Assembly (NCBI GenBank): GCA_026770025.1
Contig: JAMXDE010000007.1
Coordinates: 2,480,001 to 2,544,000 of the forward strand
Direction of reading: 5' to 3'
Source: Craspedostauros australis
Lineage: Eukaryota; Bacillariophyta; Bacillariophyceae; Mastogloiales; Achnanthaceae
DNA: 64,000 nt
The notes beneath the pieces were generated by a model. That model was not told where the DNA came from. It searched no databases and saw nothing but the letters and a program-made list of their open reading frames with translations. Both the position numbers and the translations under genes were made by a program. Position 1 is the stretch's first letter. Each line of letters starts with the position of its first letter. Below, piece after piece: positions 22,012-31,937 of the stretch.

Positions 22012-24693
22012 TCAATTGGTTCTCATTGAGCGGACAAGGTCCACGAGTGTCGCCCGGTCCATGTATGAATCCACTTGTGCTGCACCCTCATCCTCATTGA
22101 CAACCTTGTACAGCTCCATCATGGACATACAGCTGTACTCATCATCAATGTCATCGCTCTCTGCTTCCCCACTGCAAAGCACCTTGATCTCCATGATCAG
22201 TTGGGGCTGTAGGATCAGCTTGCTGAAATCTGGATGAGTGAGCGGATTTTGTTCATATCCAACTGCCATTCTCATTGCTGCATCCTTCAACACCATGCAG
22301 TTGTGTTGATCGGCGAATATCAACGCATCTATCATGCTGTCCTCTGTGAGATATTTGCGGGCCAACTCTGCTTCGACAACAAGCTTGAGTCGCCAGAAGC
22401 CGAATTCGTTGGCCACAAGGATCAGCTGTTGCAGATCGTCCTGTCCATTGAGGGTGGGAGTTGGTTGGTTTGCGTCACCGGCATTAGCGTTGTCTTCATG
22501 AGCGCTGTTGTCGAAGGACATCTCACCTGTGTAGATGCATTGGAGGACGTGTTGGACGTGTTTTGGTTGAAGGTTGGGAAGAGGGATGGTCGTTTGGATG
22601 GGATCAGTTCCATCTTGAGCACCATTGTGAGCACATTGATGTTGGATTCCGGAGTTGATCAATGTCTGAATAGATGGGACGGTGATCATGAGGAGTGCAG
22701 AGTTTGCCTTGATTGATTGTTGGTCGTCCCCTTGTCCGCACAGGAAGGCAATGTCTGCGATGGCCTCGGCACGAACAGCAGTGCGACGATCTTGGTCGAT
22801 GCTGATCTTGAGGTGTTGTTTCAACTTCAGTTTCAGTTGTTCGCTCTCCTGTTGACTTTTCGAGAGCAAGCGCTGCATTGATTCCTCCTTCCGTTCCAAT
22901 TGCTGTTTCAATTGTTCGTTCTCCTGCTCCTTCTGGGTCTTCTCTTCCTCCTTCCGTTCCAACTGCTGTTTCAGTTGTTCATTCTCTTGCTCCTTCTGGG
23001 TCTTCTCTTGCCCCTCCCGTTCCAACTGCTGTTTCAGCTGTTCGTTCTCCCGTCGAGTTTTCGAGACCATGCCCTGCATTGCCTCCTTCTGCTGTTTCGA
23101 TTGCTGTTTCGACTGCTGTTTCATCTGCCATTTCAGTTGCTTGTTCTCCTGGTCCTTCTTGTTCTTTTCTTGCCCCTCCCGTTCCAACTGCCGTTTCAGT
23201 TGTCCGCTCTCTCGTTGACTTTTCGAGAGCATGCGCTGCATTTCTTCCTTCTGCTGTCCCAACTCCAGCTTCAGTTGTTCGTTCTCTCGCTGACTTTTCG
23301 AGAGCATGCCCCGCATTGCTTCCTTCTGCTGTTTCAACTGCTGTTTCAGTTGCTTGTTCTCCTGCTCCTTCTTATTCTTCTCTTGCCCCTCCCGTTCTAA
23401 CTGCTGTTTCAGTTGTTCGCTCTCCTGGTCCTTCTTTTTCTTCTCTTGCCCCTCCCATTCTACCTGCCGTTTCAGTTGTTCGTTCTCTCGTTGACTGTTC
23501 GAGAGCATGCCCTGCATTGCTTCCTTCTGCCGTTTCAACTGCCACTTCAGTTGCTCGTTCTCCTGCTTGTTCTCTTTCAACTGCTGTTGCTGTTGCTGGT
23601 TGCGGTGACTGCGATCAGCGATGATTGACTTCACCACATTGAGTTGATCGATTGTACGGATCACATCGAGAGGGGTTTTGTTGTCACTGTCTTGGATGTC
23701 GATATCGGCATTGGCTGATGCGATGAGGTACTCGATGCACTCCAGCTGGTCGTTCATGCATGCTTGATGAAGGGGAGTGGCACCTAACAAGTTTTGGAGG
23801 TTGACGTTGACCCCGTGTGATTGGATGAGGTACTTCACACACTCCAGCTGGCCGTTGCGGCATGCGAGATGAAGGAGAGTGTTATGAAACCTGTCTTTGC
23901 AGTTGATGTCAGCCCTGCATGATTCGATGAGGTACTTCACACACCCCAGTTGGCCAGCGAGGCATGCATGCTGAAGGGGAGTGGTGCCCTTGTTGGTTTT
24001 GCAGTTGACGTTGGCCCTGCATGATTTGATGAGGTACTTCACACATTCCAGCTGGCCAGTGATGCATGCATGATGAACGGGAGTGCCACCAAACTTGTCT
24101 TCACAGTTGGCGTCAGCTCCGCATGATTGGATGAGGCACTTCACACACTCCAGCCGGCCATTTTGGCATGCCCGATGGAGGGGAGTGACGCCATCGTTGT
24201 CTTTGCAGTTGATGTCTGCCTCACATGACTCGATGAGGTGCTTCACACATTCCAGCTGGCCGTTTTTGCATGCCACATGAAGGGGAGTGAGACCGTCGTT
24301 GTTTTTGCAGTTGATGTCCGCCTCACATGATTCGATGAGGTACTTGACACATTCCAGGTGGCCGGTAGCGCATGCGTCATGAAGGGGAATGGTTCCATTG
24401 TTGTCTTTGCAGTTGGCGTCGGCCCCACATGATTCGATGAGGTACTTGACACACTCCAGGTGGCCGTGAAGGCATGCCCAATGAAGGAGAGTGATACCAC
24501 TGCCGCTTTTGCAGTTGACATCAACTCCTTCATTCTGCGTCTTGTTCTGCTCCTTCCATTCCTTCAACACTGACAAGTCACCTGCCTTGGCAGCATCAAC
24601 GAGTTGTTCGTTTGTAACATTCGGCATTTGGAGAGGATAGTCGATAGTTGCTGGACGATGGTTGTTGGGTGATTGACGTTGGATTATTGGCAT
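22012..24693 (-). CDS. Ankyrin-repeat / coiled-coil / BTB-domain protein, 893 residues
   Basis: The N-terminal third (about residues 65-365) holds eight full 34-residue ankyrin repeats plus a partial ninth. They are very regular, with repeated GHLECVKYLIESC and GADANCKDN elements. A coiled coil follows (about 370-645), built from near-identical units around QRENEQLKRQLEREGQEK. The C-terminal part (about 650-800) reads as a BTB/POZ domain: AEAIADIAFLCGQGDDQQSI, then PKHVQHVLQCIYTGEMSFD and LILVANEFGFWRLKLVVEAE. Ankyrin repeats bind other proteins and BTB domains dimerise and recruit Cullin-3 E3 ligases, so a substrate-receptor role is plausible but inferred. A second ATG lies 22 codons in (MPNVTNEQLV). 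The repeats are alike enough at DNA level to suggest recent internal expansion. Confidence 0.88.
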   Translation of the reverse strand: MPIIQRQSPNNHRPATIDYPLQMPNVTNEQLVDAAKAGDLSVLKEWKEQNKTQNEGVDVNCKSGSGITLLHWACLHGHLECVKYLIESCGADANCKDNNGTIPLHDACATGHLECVKYLIESCEADINCKNNDGLTPLHVACKNGQLECVKHLIESCEADINCKDNDGVTPLHRACQNGRLECVKCLIQSCGADANCEDKFGGTPVHHACITGQLECVKYLIKSCRANVNCKTNKGTTPLQHACLAGQLGCVKYLIESCRADINCKDRFHNTLLHLACRNGQLECVKYLIQSHGVNVNLQNLLGATPLHQACMNDQLECIEYLIASANADIDIQDSDNKTPLDVIRTIDQLNVVKSIIADRSHRNQQQQQQLKENKQENEQLKWQLKRQKEAMQGMLSNSQRENEQLKRQVEWEGQEKKKKDQESEQLKQQLEREGQEKNKKEQENKQLKQQLKQQKEAMRGMLSKSQRENEQLKLELGQQKEEMQRMLSKSQRESGQLKRQLEREGQEKNKKDQENKQLKWQMKQQSKQQSKQQKEAMQGMVSKTRRENEQLKQQLEREGQEKTQKEQENEQLKQQLERKEEEKTQKEQENEQLKQQLERKEESMQRLLSKSQQESEQLKLKLKQHLKISIDQDRRTAVRAEAIADIAFLCGQGDDQQSIKANSALLMITVPSIQTLINSGIQHQCAHNGAQDGTDPIQTTIPLPNLQPKHVQHVLQCIYTGEMSFDNSAHEDNANAGDANQPTPTLNGQDDLQQLILVANEFGFWRLKLVVEAELARKYLTEDSMIDALIFADQHNCMVLKDAAMRMAVGYEQNPLTHPDFSKLILQPQLIMEIKVLCSGEAESDDIDDEYSCMSMMELYKVVNEDEGAAQVDSYMDRATLVDLVRSMRTN

Positions 24694-25280
24694 TGGATTG
24701 GCTGTCGAGCAAGTGTGTGGTATGAGCTACCGATGGCAGTGTCTGTACTGGCTTGTATCCGTACGAGTATCATGCACTGTGTGATGAATATGAGTGGCAA
24801 TTCGATGTCAGTTGCTGATGTGCTCGAGTATGGGGTTGAGTGGTGTGTGTTGTTGTCTTGTTCCCATGGCCTCCTCTTTCTCTCTTTGTATTTGCCTGTG
24901 TTTGCCTGTGTTTGCCTCCTTCTCTTGATCGCGCCCCTCTGATTCTGATTTGGATCGTTCTCTTGATCGCACCCCTCTGATTCTGATTTGGATCGTTCTC
25001 TTGATCGCACCCCAGGTTCTGGTTTGGATCCTCTGGTTCCCATCCATTGCGAAAATGCACCATGGACAACAAGAAGAAAGAAGGAACGAGGGAGGAAGCA
25101 AACACGTTCCGATCACAACAGAGTTCTGTTGTGTGACATCGCCGAAAACGAGAATCTTCGACTGCTACGAGTAAAACCATTGAAGAAGACCAACGCGCGT
25201 GGACATCTGTCGAAGCACAACGAATGCGAGAGATCATTGACTGTGACACACAACTGGTTCGAAATGGTCGTTGCATGTTG
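24694..25280. other. Spacer between the ankyrin gene and the Harbinger element
   Basis: This is the 5' side of the ankyrin gene and contains a 38-bp tandem repeat (24,921-25,034). No gene is seen. Confidence 0.4.
24921..25034. repeat. Minisatellite, 38-bp unit, two full copies and a partial third
   Basis: The units start at 24,921, 24,959 and 24,997 with TCTCTTGATCGC. The first two differ by one base (GCGCCCC / GCACCCC); the third drifts after GCACCCC. A TTTGCCTGTG short repeat lies just before. Confidence 0.85.
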
Positions 25281-25321
25281 CCATTAGAGAGGTCTCGCAT
25301 TGTTTCGATTTCCATCGAGAG
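25281..25321 (+). repeat. Left terminal inverted repeat of the Harbinger-type element
   Basis: It starts CCATTAGAGAGGTCTCGC. Its inner end TCCATCGAGAGAGTCCC recurs as a direct repeat at about 25,436-25,452. Confidence 0.8.
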
Positions 25322-25812
25322 AGTCCCGCGAGGGAGTCATAACCTGATAGAGACATTTTTCTGGGGGTGGCGAGAAAATCACCCCCTCGCTCGATGGACA
25401 TGATTTCCATTTGTGCAGCATGGATGGAAATCACTTCCATCGAGAGAGTCCCGGAAAATGTATCATTTCCACATGGAATATATACTTTGGCCAATCATGT
25501 TGCCTCATTTCGTTCTAGTTTAGTCCTTCTTGTCCTCCACACCCGTCTACGTTTGCCGCCATCGTAGACTTTTGCGTTCGTTTTGGAACAACAAAGAGAA
25601 AAACATCATCCATCACATCGCCATCACATCACCGTCGCTCGATTCTCTCATCTCGATTCTCTCATCTCAAGACAATCATCCGTCACAACCCACCTCATGA
25701 CTACACCTCGATGCTCCACTTCGACCAACACCTTGCACGAGTTGTTGAGATTCCCACCACATACCACCACACGTGTCGTTTCTGACGCATAGTCTGCTTC
25801 CCTCCATTCGTC

Positions 25813-27069
25813 ATGGACGGCTCCCCTCCTCCCGCGGCTCCATCTATCGCCCCGTCGGAGACCAGCAGCGACAGCAAGGTCACGCCAAGTGGAACGACCG
25901 GCGCACCTGCAACCTTCGCCTTCCCACCACCTGTGTTGGGCAAAGATGAGAAACTCCCACCTGGTTTCGAGCATTGCACTTACAGGTTCACGCTGGCGCA
26001 GCCTCCAGCCAACGTTGGTGCCTTCGACACGCGCAACAGTGGCGACATCAATGCGATGGCCGACTCTGGGAAGCCTCATGCTTCACCATCAGTCACCCAT
26101 CAGCCTCCAGCAGAACCATCGCCACTGAGCAGCAGCGGCAGCAGCAGCCACAGCAACAACAAGAAGCGGGCGTACCGGCGCAAGAAGGCGCATGCACCTT
26201 CTTTCGCATCATCTGCGGTGGCGACAGCCAGCGATGGCAACTTGCCAACCGTCGCCAACAATTCCGCCCCCATCGTTGGCAAACGCAGACGAAAATCATT
26301 CCCTCCCATGTACTACGATCTGAAGGGGAAGGTTGACTACTTCCCATGGCTGGTGAGCCCTCAGCCATGCGACCGAATCCTCATCACCGTCATCGCCAGG
26401 GTTCCAAAAAAGCCTTGGATACCTCCATACGGAGTTGCATGGAGTGAGATCTGCAATGCGGTGCATCACGAGAATTCGACGGTCTTCCCAACTATCCCAA
26501 CTGAGAAAGCACTCAAAGGGAGATTCGAACATCTCATGAGGTTCACATCTCAGTACAACCGCACCCATCCTCGCAGGAGCAGCATGGCTGAGAGTGTGAA
26601 AATGTGGCTCGACGACCTCACTCATCTCCAACAAGATCGCGAGGAGTACATCGTCGATGCCATCGCATCCTCCCGAAAAACCGCGGGGCGCAAGAGGATT
26701 TCCACAAGGCAGGAGCAATGTATGCTTGGACGCCGCCCTCCTCGAACGCCATCGCAAGCTGGGGTAGCGACAAGGGCTTGGCGACCGCATGCGGCGGCAA
26801 GCAACAGCGACGACGCGGCCTCAAGTTCGTCTTCTGCGGAGGTGGTAGCTTCCCCAAAGCAGGGCCCAACTGCCAAGCAGCAGATTCAGCACACAGTCGG
26901 TCTCCTGGAGAAACTCGACGAAACTCAACGTCAGTTTCAAGCATGGCTCGCAACAGCCACGCCTCCAAGCCGTGCAGAACGCAGCGAAGATTCTCCGATT
27001 GCTGCATCGCTCGCCACTTCTCCGACCCCTCCAACTGTGGGAGCAGCAGCTTCCACTGATGGCAACACC

Positions 27070-27101
<32 letters not shown>

Positions 27102-27381
27102 CAACAACAACCTCCTCCAGCTCGTGTCGAATCAGCACCAAATGATGCTCAACATGAACCGCCATCTGGAGGAGGATAGAAAGCGGACGCAGCAAGAGAC
27201 CTCGGAGTTGCGCAAGTGCCAAATGAAGCTCTCGTCTGACGTCAGGTCTCTCGTCCTCGCCCTATCTGGAGCTCAACGCACCACCACCACCACCAACAGC
27301 AACAACAACAACAACAATAACGACGACAACGACGAAGAGAACAGCAGCAGCGGCGATGACGACGATGGTGCGGGAATATGA
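25813..27381 (+). CDS. Myb/SANT-like protein of the Harbinger-type element, 522 residues
   Basis: The ATG at 25,813 opens a frame with a disordered Ser/Pro-rich N-terminus and a basic patch (NNKKRAYRRKKAH near 115-128). A folded region at about 165-270 follows, starting MYYDLKGKVDYFPWLV and containing YGVAWSEICNAVH and EKALKGRFEHLMRF. This fits the three-helix Myb/SANT-like (trihelix) DNA-binding domain of the Harbinger accessory protein. The C-terminal third has an Asn run, a short coiled coil (LLQLVSNQHQMMLNMN) and a second Asn/acidic tail, from CAACAA-type microsatellites. It lies within the inverted repeats and converges on the nuclease gene. A domesticated transcription factor is possible but less likely in this setting. 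Confidence 0.75.
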
Positions 27382-27820
27382 TACTCACCCATCCTTTCCT
27401 CTCTGCATTTTCACATTTCATGCCTTCTTTCCCGCAACCCCTCACATTTCGCAACACATCAACCAGCCCATTCGCCGTGACATTCGTCGATCCAATTCGA
27501 CGATCCGTCCTTCAATGCGGGCATCCATCCATTCATTCCATTCATTCCATCCATTCATTCCTCTCTCCGCGCAAGAGACACTCCACCATGGCATACCAAT
27601 CAACGCCAAGTAGAGAAGCCGACGCGCTGAATCCCTTGTGCGTACAGCCGCATGCTTCCTTCCGCGCCCACATGCATTCCATTAAAAAAGCATTCCCAGC
27701 ATTCGCCGATCGTACGCAGCACAGCACACACAACACAAGCGCTCACGCGCCACGAGTGTGACAGAATAAGTAGTCCAATACGTATTACATGTACCTCATT
27801 ATTTCTAACTGTTTGTATGA
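27382..27820. other. Spacer between the two convergent Harbinger genes
   Basis: Non-coding, with a CATTCATTC-type tandem run near 27,520-27,565. It should hold the 3' ends of both transcripts. Confidence 0.45.
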
Positions 27821-29143
27821 TCATGGGATCAGGTCGATGTATTCTTCGAATGTGAGCTTGTGCCATTGGTACCGTGAAGACTGCTGATTACCATTCATGG
27901 TGCAATGAATGTTGGCGAGGAACGCAGCAACAAAATGAATGTGTGTGAGAGGATTCTGCAGTGTTTTGTTGGCGTTGCGAACGCTCACCAAGGGAAAATT
28001 TTTCGTGATCTCCTTGAATGCCCACTCAACACAGATGCGACCCGATGCCATGTCCTTGTTGCACTGCGCCTCAGAAGACCCTGGAACAGTGTCCTTGTAT
28101 GCAGCGAATATGTATGGTGTAGTAGGATATGCTGGATCACCGTAGAGACGATATGGAGGATTGTTCTCATCCAACGGCATGAGAGCCTCCAATCGCTGTT
28201 CGATTTGGCTTTGCTGGAACATGTACCCGTCACCACGAGCACCCGCAATCGGCCCAAAGTAGTGAATGAGCAACCCATCTGGCGCAACGATGGCTTGATA
28301 GTGCAGCCCATGACCGCGTTTATAGCCTGAGTAGAGGTCCTCTTGATTCTCTGAGGGACGACAGGTTTCCCAGAACGTGCCGTCGACATACCCGAACACA
28401 TCATCCACCAAGCCGCGGGTGAGATGATGATTGTTCTCCGCATAGTCAGGGAATCGAGTATGAAACAAACCGATGTCGCTCAGGTATGGCTTGCCAATGT
28501 CATAGAAGTAGGAGTAGAAAGTGGAGGCTATACTGGAAATGCGGACGCTGTCCATGCTGAATATCTGTTCCATGTCACAAAGCCGTCCGCGATGTGCCAG
28601 ACGGAACAGCATGATGAGCAATCCCATTTCGTATGATACCTTGTATCGATTCTTCACTTGAATGCATTCAGGATCTGCCTCACCAGACACTGCCTGGAAT
28701 TTGGGCCAGAGACGGTCAGCCAGACGTTGAAGATCACGCACACGGAAACGAAAGTGACGAACACTTTCGCGTTCGTCCAGTTCCGCGATGGCAATGTTCC
28801 TGTTGGTGAACATGGGAGGAGGTCCCAATGGAGTGAGGTAAAGTTGCTGCATTTGTAGCACATGACGGCCCAATGCGACGATGTTGCTATAGTGCTCAAC
28901 CAGAATCACGACGCCTGCATAATCCAGACGTTGGATGTCGATGTCTGCAAGTTGAGCGATGGCAGCCTCAAATCGAGTGCTGGCTTCTTGCAATACCTGC
29001 CGCTCGGGAACGGTATTCCAATTAGTATTGACCATGACAACGATAGTAAGCAGTGGTCGAACGTGTGGAGGAGCTGTGTGTGCGAAGGTGCGATGAACAC
29101 AGAAGGATTGAAGGAGCAACGAGTATAGCATGAAGCGAAGCAT
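27821..29143 (-). CDS. Harbinger-type DDE nuclease (DDE_Tnp_4), 440 residues
   Basis: The catalytic motifs are in order: GYVDGTFWETCRP (first Asp), YGDPAYPTTP (second Asp) and RICVEWAFKEITKNFPLV (Glu), as in the DDE superfamily endonuclease of PIF/Harbinger and HARBI1. A helical N-terminal region with a YEMGLLIMLFRLAHRG helix precedes them, as usual. The frame opens at 29,143, where the first residues look like translated leader. A second ATG at 29,035 (MVNTNWNTVPERQ) is an equally good start and would give 404 residues, closer to the family. The enzyme excises and reinserts the element, working with the Myb-like protein encoded by the facing gene. Confidence 0.88.
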   Translation of the reverse strand: MLRFMLYSLLLQSFCVHRTFAHTAPPHVRPLLTIVVMVNTNWNTVPERQVLQEASTRFEAAIAQLADIDIQRLDYAGVVILVEHYSNIVALGRHVLQMQQLYLTPLGPPPMFTNRNIAIAELDERESVRHFRFRVRDLQRLADRLWPKFQAVSGEADPECIQVKNRYKVSYEMGLLIMLFRLAHRGRLCDMEQIFSMDSVRISSIASTFYSYFYDIGKPYLSDIGLFHTRFPDYAENNHHLTRGLVDDVFGYVDGTFWETCRPSENQEDLYSGYKRGHGLHYQAIVAPDGLLIHYFGPIAGARGDGYMFQQSQIEQRLEALMPLDENNPPYRLYGDPAYPTTPYIFAAYKDTVPGSSEAQCNKDMASGRICVEWAFKEITKNFPLVSVRNANKTLQNPLTHIHFVAAFLANIHCTMNGNQQSSRYQWHKLTFEEYIDLIP

Positions 29144-29380
29144 GGAGGGAACGCATCATGCAACATCAAAACAGAAACAGATGATGTGTTGTGACACTCA
29201 TGACCAAAATGTGACGCTCTTCGGGAGAAGTGAAAGCGAACATGTCTAAATTAGATACCCTAGAGATGGCGCGAACGGTTATTGACTCCACGTAATCCAA
29301 GCAGTATTCTGTCACGCAACAGTCCTGTGCAGTTTCCTTCACTCGAGCGTCCATGTCGTATGTGACATGGCGGTGGGGGC

Positions 29381-29421
29381 CTCTCGATGGAAATCCAAAC
29401 AATGCGAAACTTCTCTAATGG
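29381..29421 (-). repeat. Right terminal inverted repeat of the Harbinger-type element
   Basis: This is the reverse complement of the left repeat with three mismatches, ending TTCTCTAATGG. Confidence 0.8.
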
Positions 29422-30623
29422 GGAGTGTGCTACACAAACTTACCAAGCCAACGCCATGGTACGACCTTGTAGACTTGCGACAGCAGAAGAGGGTGGCATT
29501 GAGCATCCGAAAGTGATCAGAGCACTATGCATGCCTCGTTGTGGAACGATCTTCTGTATGGGTACTCGTATCTGCGTCTTCCACTTTCCTGCATTAGTTT
29601 CGCATCGCCTTCAACATTGGTTCAACGGACATGCGAGGAGACTAAGGCTTCAATACAGATTGCACCCAAAGCAATGGCAATTTGCAAACATATCCACCGT
29701 GATGACCTTGTTAGAGTTATCTCAACCGAAGAATATCCTCCACTAAACTCTATGTTGATACCTCAGAATGAACATGTGAGGAATGTAGAGTAATGTAGAG
29801 GAGAGAGATTCGTCCACGGTGCTGCTTGCACGGTATGAGTAGACTCGATGGTCCACCTGGTTGTTTCCACGTTTGGACCAATCTTCACCAATCGTGTACA
29901 TGCGACTCCTTTGATTCGTCTGACAGCTGCATGCCTTACAATTTGCAGACTTAAGTTATGGCGATTATAAAGAGATCTGTGGTAAATAGATAACATATTT
30001 CATTATGAGAACGACATCGATTCATGTCCCGGATATGTGTAGTTCAGACGTGTATCCGCAATCAAAGCGTGATTGATATTTATCGGACGAATACCGCAAG
30101 TGGTATCGCATGGCTGTTGTATCAGAAACTAAGACAGTGGTATATTCATTTGAGAGGATGGTGGTTGCATCAATAGTCTTGTCTCCACGCATTGCAGTTG
30201 TGCATTGAAAGGCATGCATGAACTCATGATGGAAAGGAGAAGCGAGAAGCACTTGGAAGATGTATGCAACACCAGTGGGCCAAGCTGATTGATGAGCCAG
30301 TGGCAACTGGCAAGATCGGCAGCCTCTTCTCCAGAGCGATGTTTTCGCCTTCATGGAATCTGTTCTTCGCTCTGAACCCAATCCTGATGCGTTGCAGCGG
30401 GGGGTTCAGAATGCTTCGCCAGTGCAACAGGATGGGTCAATGTTGTGTTGCGTCTACACTACTCGCATAGTACATCGAGAGAGACGCGTTGGGAGGAGGT
30501 ATTCATGCGATGACACGGGAATTGACGAAACAGCGGTCTATATACGAGCAGGATAGTTTGTTCCCAAAATGTGATCATTCATTTCGACTGTCGTCTTAGC
30601 TTTCTGTCTCGCGGCCTCCGTCT
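29422..30623. other. Intergenic stretch
   Basis: I see only short, unconvincing open frames and no repeats of note. The boundary between the transposon-rich left and the host-gene right lies here. Confidence 0.4.
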
Positions 30624-31937
30624 TCAATACGCCAAGCTCCTCAGCGAACGAGGCACGACGGCTCTATTGTTGGGTTGGACTTGAACGGAGGCGTCCAGGA
30701 ATTGTGACATCTGAGGCAAAGGCAAAGGAAGCGCCATCGCCTGCACTTGCGTCTGCGTACTTTCCGTGGACGTGCTTCGCGTGCGCCTCGGCGGAGCTGT
30801 GAGGGAGTCACGTTTCGCGACGAACGTCGTCTTCGTTGATTCCCATCGCGACATCGATGAACCAAACTTGGGATTCGGAGGTATCGTCAGCGGCGGGATG
30901 CTGCGCTGGGCTTGCCGCGGCGTTTGCTGCCGTCTGACGGCATGGCGTGATAGTGGCATCATGGGCGCATCATCCGAATCCTCCCTCGTCGGAATCGACG
31001 ATGTAGACATCGAGGCAAGGGCCCTCATCGAATCTACCTCGTCGTCGGAGTGGCAGCTGGAGCCTTCGGATGTGATGTCGTACCAACGGCACCTGGGAAG
31101 AGCGCGCGAGAGTCGCTTCGCATCAATGGGCAACGAAGTGGTGCGCTTCGGAGGCGCTCGCGGCGGATCGTCGCTGTCCCTTCTTTCTTCATAATGCAAC
31201 GGCCGCAATTGTCGCAACGGTGGCGGTCTGGTAAGGGGTCTGGCGTTGTCGCTGACGATGGAGACGCTGAACGGCATGGGCGCGTTCGAAGGTGGATCAG
31301 GGATGGAGGAGGACGAGGTGTCGCTGCCGTCAATCATTTGGATTGACGGGTTGGCGCAAAGGAGTTCTCCCATGAACGCGTGCAGCGCTGTTTCTGCCAT
31401 CATGCCAAGATCGTGTTTGTTGTTGACGTTGCTGATCGGTGGTTGTTGCTTCTGCTCGAACTGCTTCTGTTGGAACTGCTTGCGCTTGTTCTCCCCTGTC
31501 TCTGTCTCTCGTATGCAATTGTATGTGCTGTTCGTGTGCCGAAGTTGCCTGTCCCGTTGATGAATGAAGTCGAGGTTGTTCAATGATCTCACTGCGCTGC
31601 GGTTCTTCGATGTTGCGGTACCAACGAGCGATGATGTTGCGATGTTGTGTTGTGATGTGATGCTCCTTGTGATGTATTGTGTCAAGTCGCCGTTGAGGTT
31701 GGCTGTGCCACGGATACTCTCGTCGGCTGTTGTGTTTCTCCTTGTTGTGCCCATACCAACACATGCAGACAGAGAGTGATCGAAACTGATACGACGCGAC
31801 TGAGAAGACGCTGGGAGGAAGCACGAAGGGATGCCACCAACGGGGAGCGTGTCGAGTGATGCAAGCGTGATGTGGCTTGAATGGGGATACAGCAGAGCGG
31901 CGTCTTGTTCTTCGAGGTTGAATCTGCACACGTACAA
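30624..31937 (-). CDS. Disordered Ser/Pro/Arg-rich protein, function unknown
   Basis: I do not recognise this gene. The open frame is 437 residues. The first 178 are unconvincing, and a better start may be the ATG pair at 31,403 (MMAETALHAFMGELL), giving 259 residues. After that helix come Pro/Ser/Arg-rich segments with many dipeptide basic sites and an acidic ITSEGSSCHSDDEVD patch. Near the end SSMSRWESTKTTF and SLTAPPRRTRSTSTES recall short diatom proteins with an SRWES motif followed by P.RR repeats, a resemblance I remember but cannot verify here. There are no membrane segments or signal peptide. It stands alone between long spacers. Confidence 0.5.
   Translation of the reverse strand: MYVCRFNLEEQDAALLYPHSSHITLASLDTLPVGGIPSCFLPASSQSRRISFDHSLSACVGMGTTRRNTTADESIRGTANLNGDLTQYITRSITSQHNIATSSLVGTATSKNRSAVRSLNNLDFIHQRDRQLRHTNSTYNCIRETETGENKRKQFQQKQFEQKQQPPISNVNNKHDLGMMAETALHAFMGELLCANPSIQMIDGSDTSSSSIPDPPSNAPMPFSVSIVSDNARPLTRPPPLRQLRPLHYEERRDSDDPPRAPPKRTTSLPIDAKRLSRALPRCRWYDITSEGSSCHSDDEVDSMRALASMSTSSIPTREDSDDAPMMPLSRHAVRRQQTPRQAQRSIPPLTIPPNPKFGSSMSRWESTKTTFVAKRDSLTAPPRRTRSTSTESTQTQVQAMALPLPLPQMSQFLDASVQVQPNNRAVVPRSLRSLAY

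Larger units (their letters stand above)
25281..29421. mobile_element. PIF/Harbinger-type DNA transposon with both genes
   Basis: Inverted repeats of 41 bp (25,281-25,321 and 29,381-29,421) start CCATTAGAGA and differ at three positions. Inside are two convergent genes: a Myb/SANT-like protein on the plus strand (25,813-27,381) and a DDE nuclease on the minus strand (27,821-29,143). In the Harbinger superfamily the nuclease and the Myb-like partner act together, the partner carrying the nuclease into the nucleus and to the ends. I could not find a clean 3-bp target duplication at these ends, so the true ends may differ by a few bases. Both frames are open and the element looks whole. Confidence 0.8.

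Noticed and set aside
25278-29424. A 3-bp target duplication at the Harbinger ends
   Set aside because: The bases flanking the best inverted-repeat ends (TTG and GGA) do not match, so I did not claim one.
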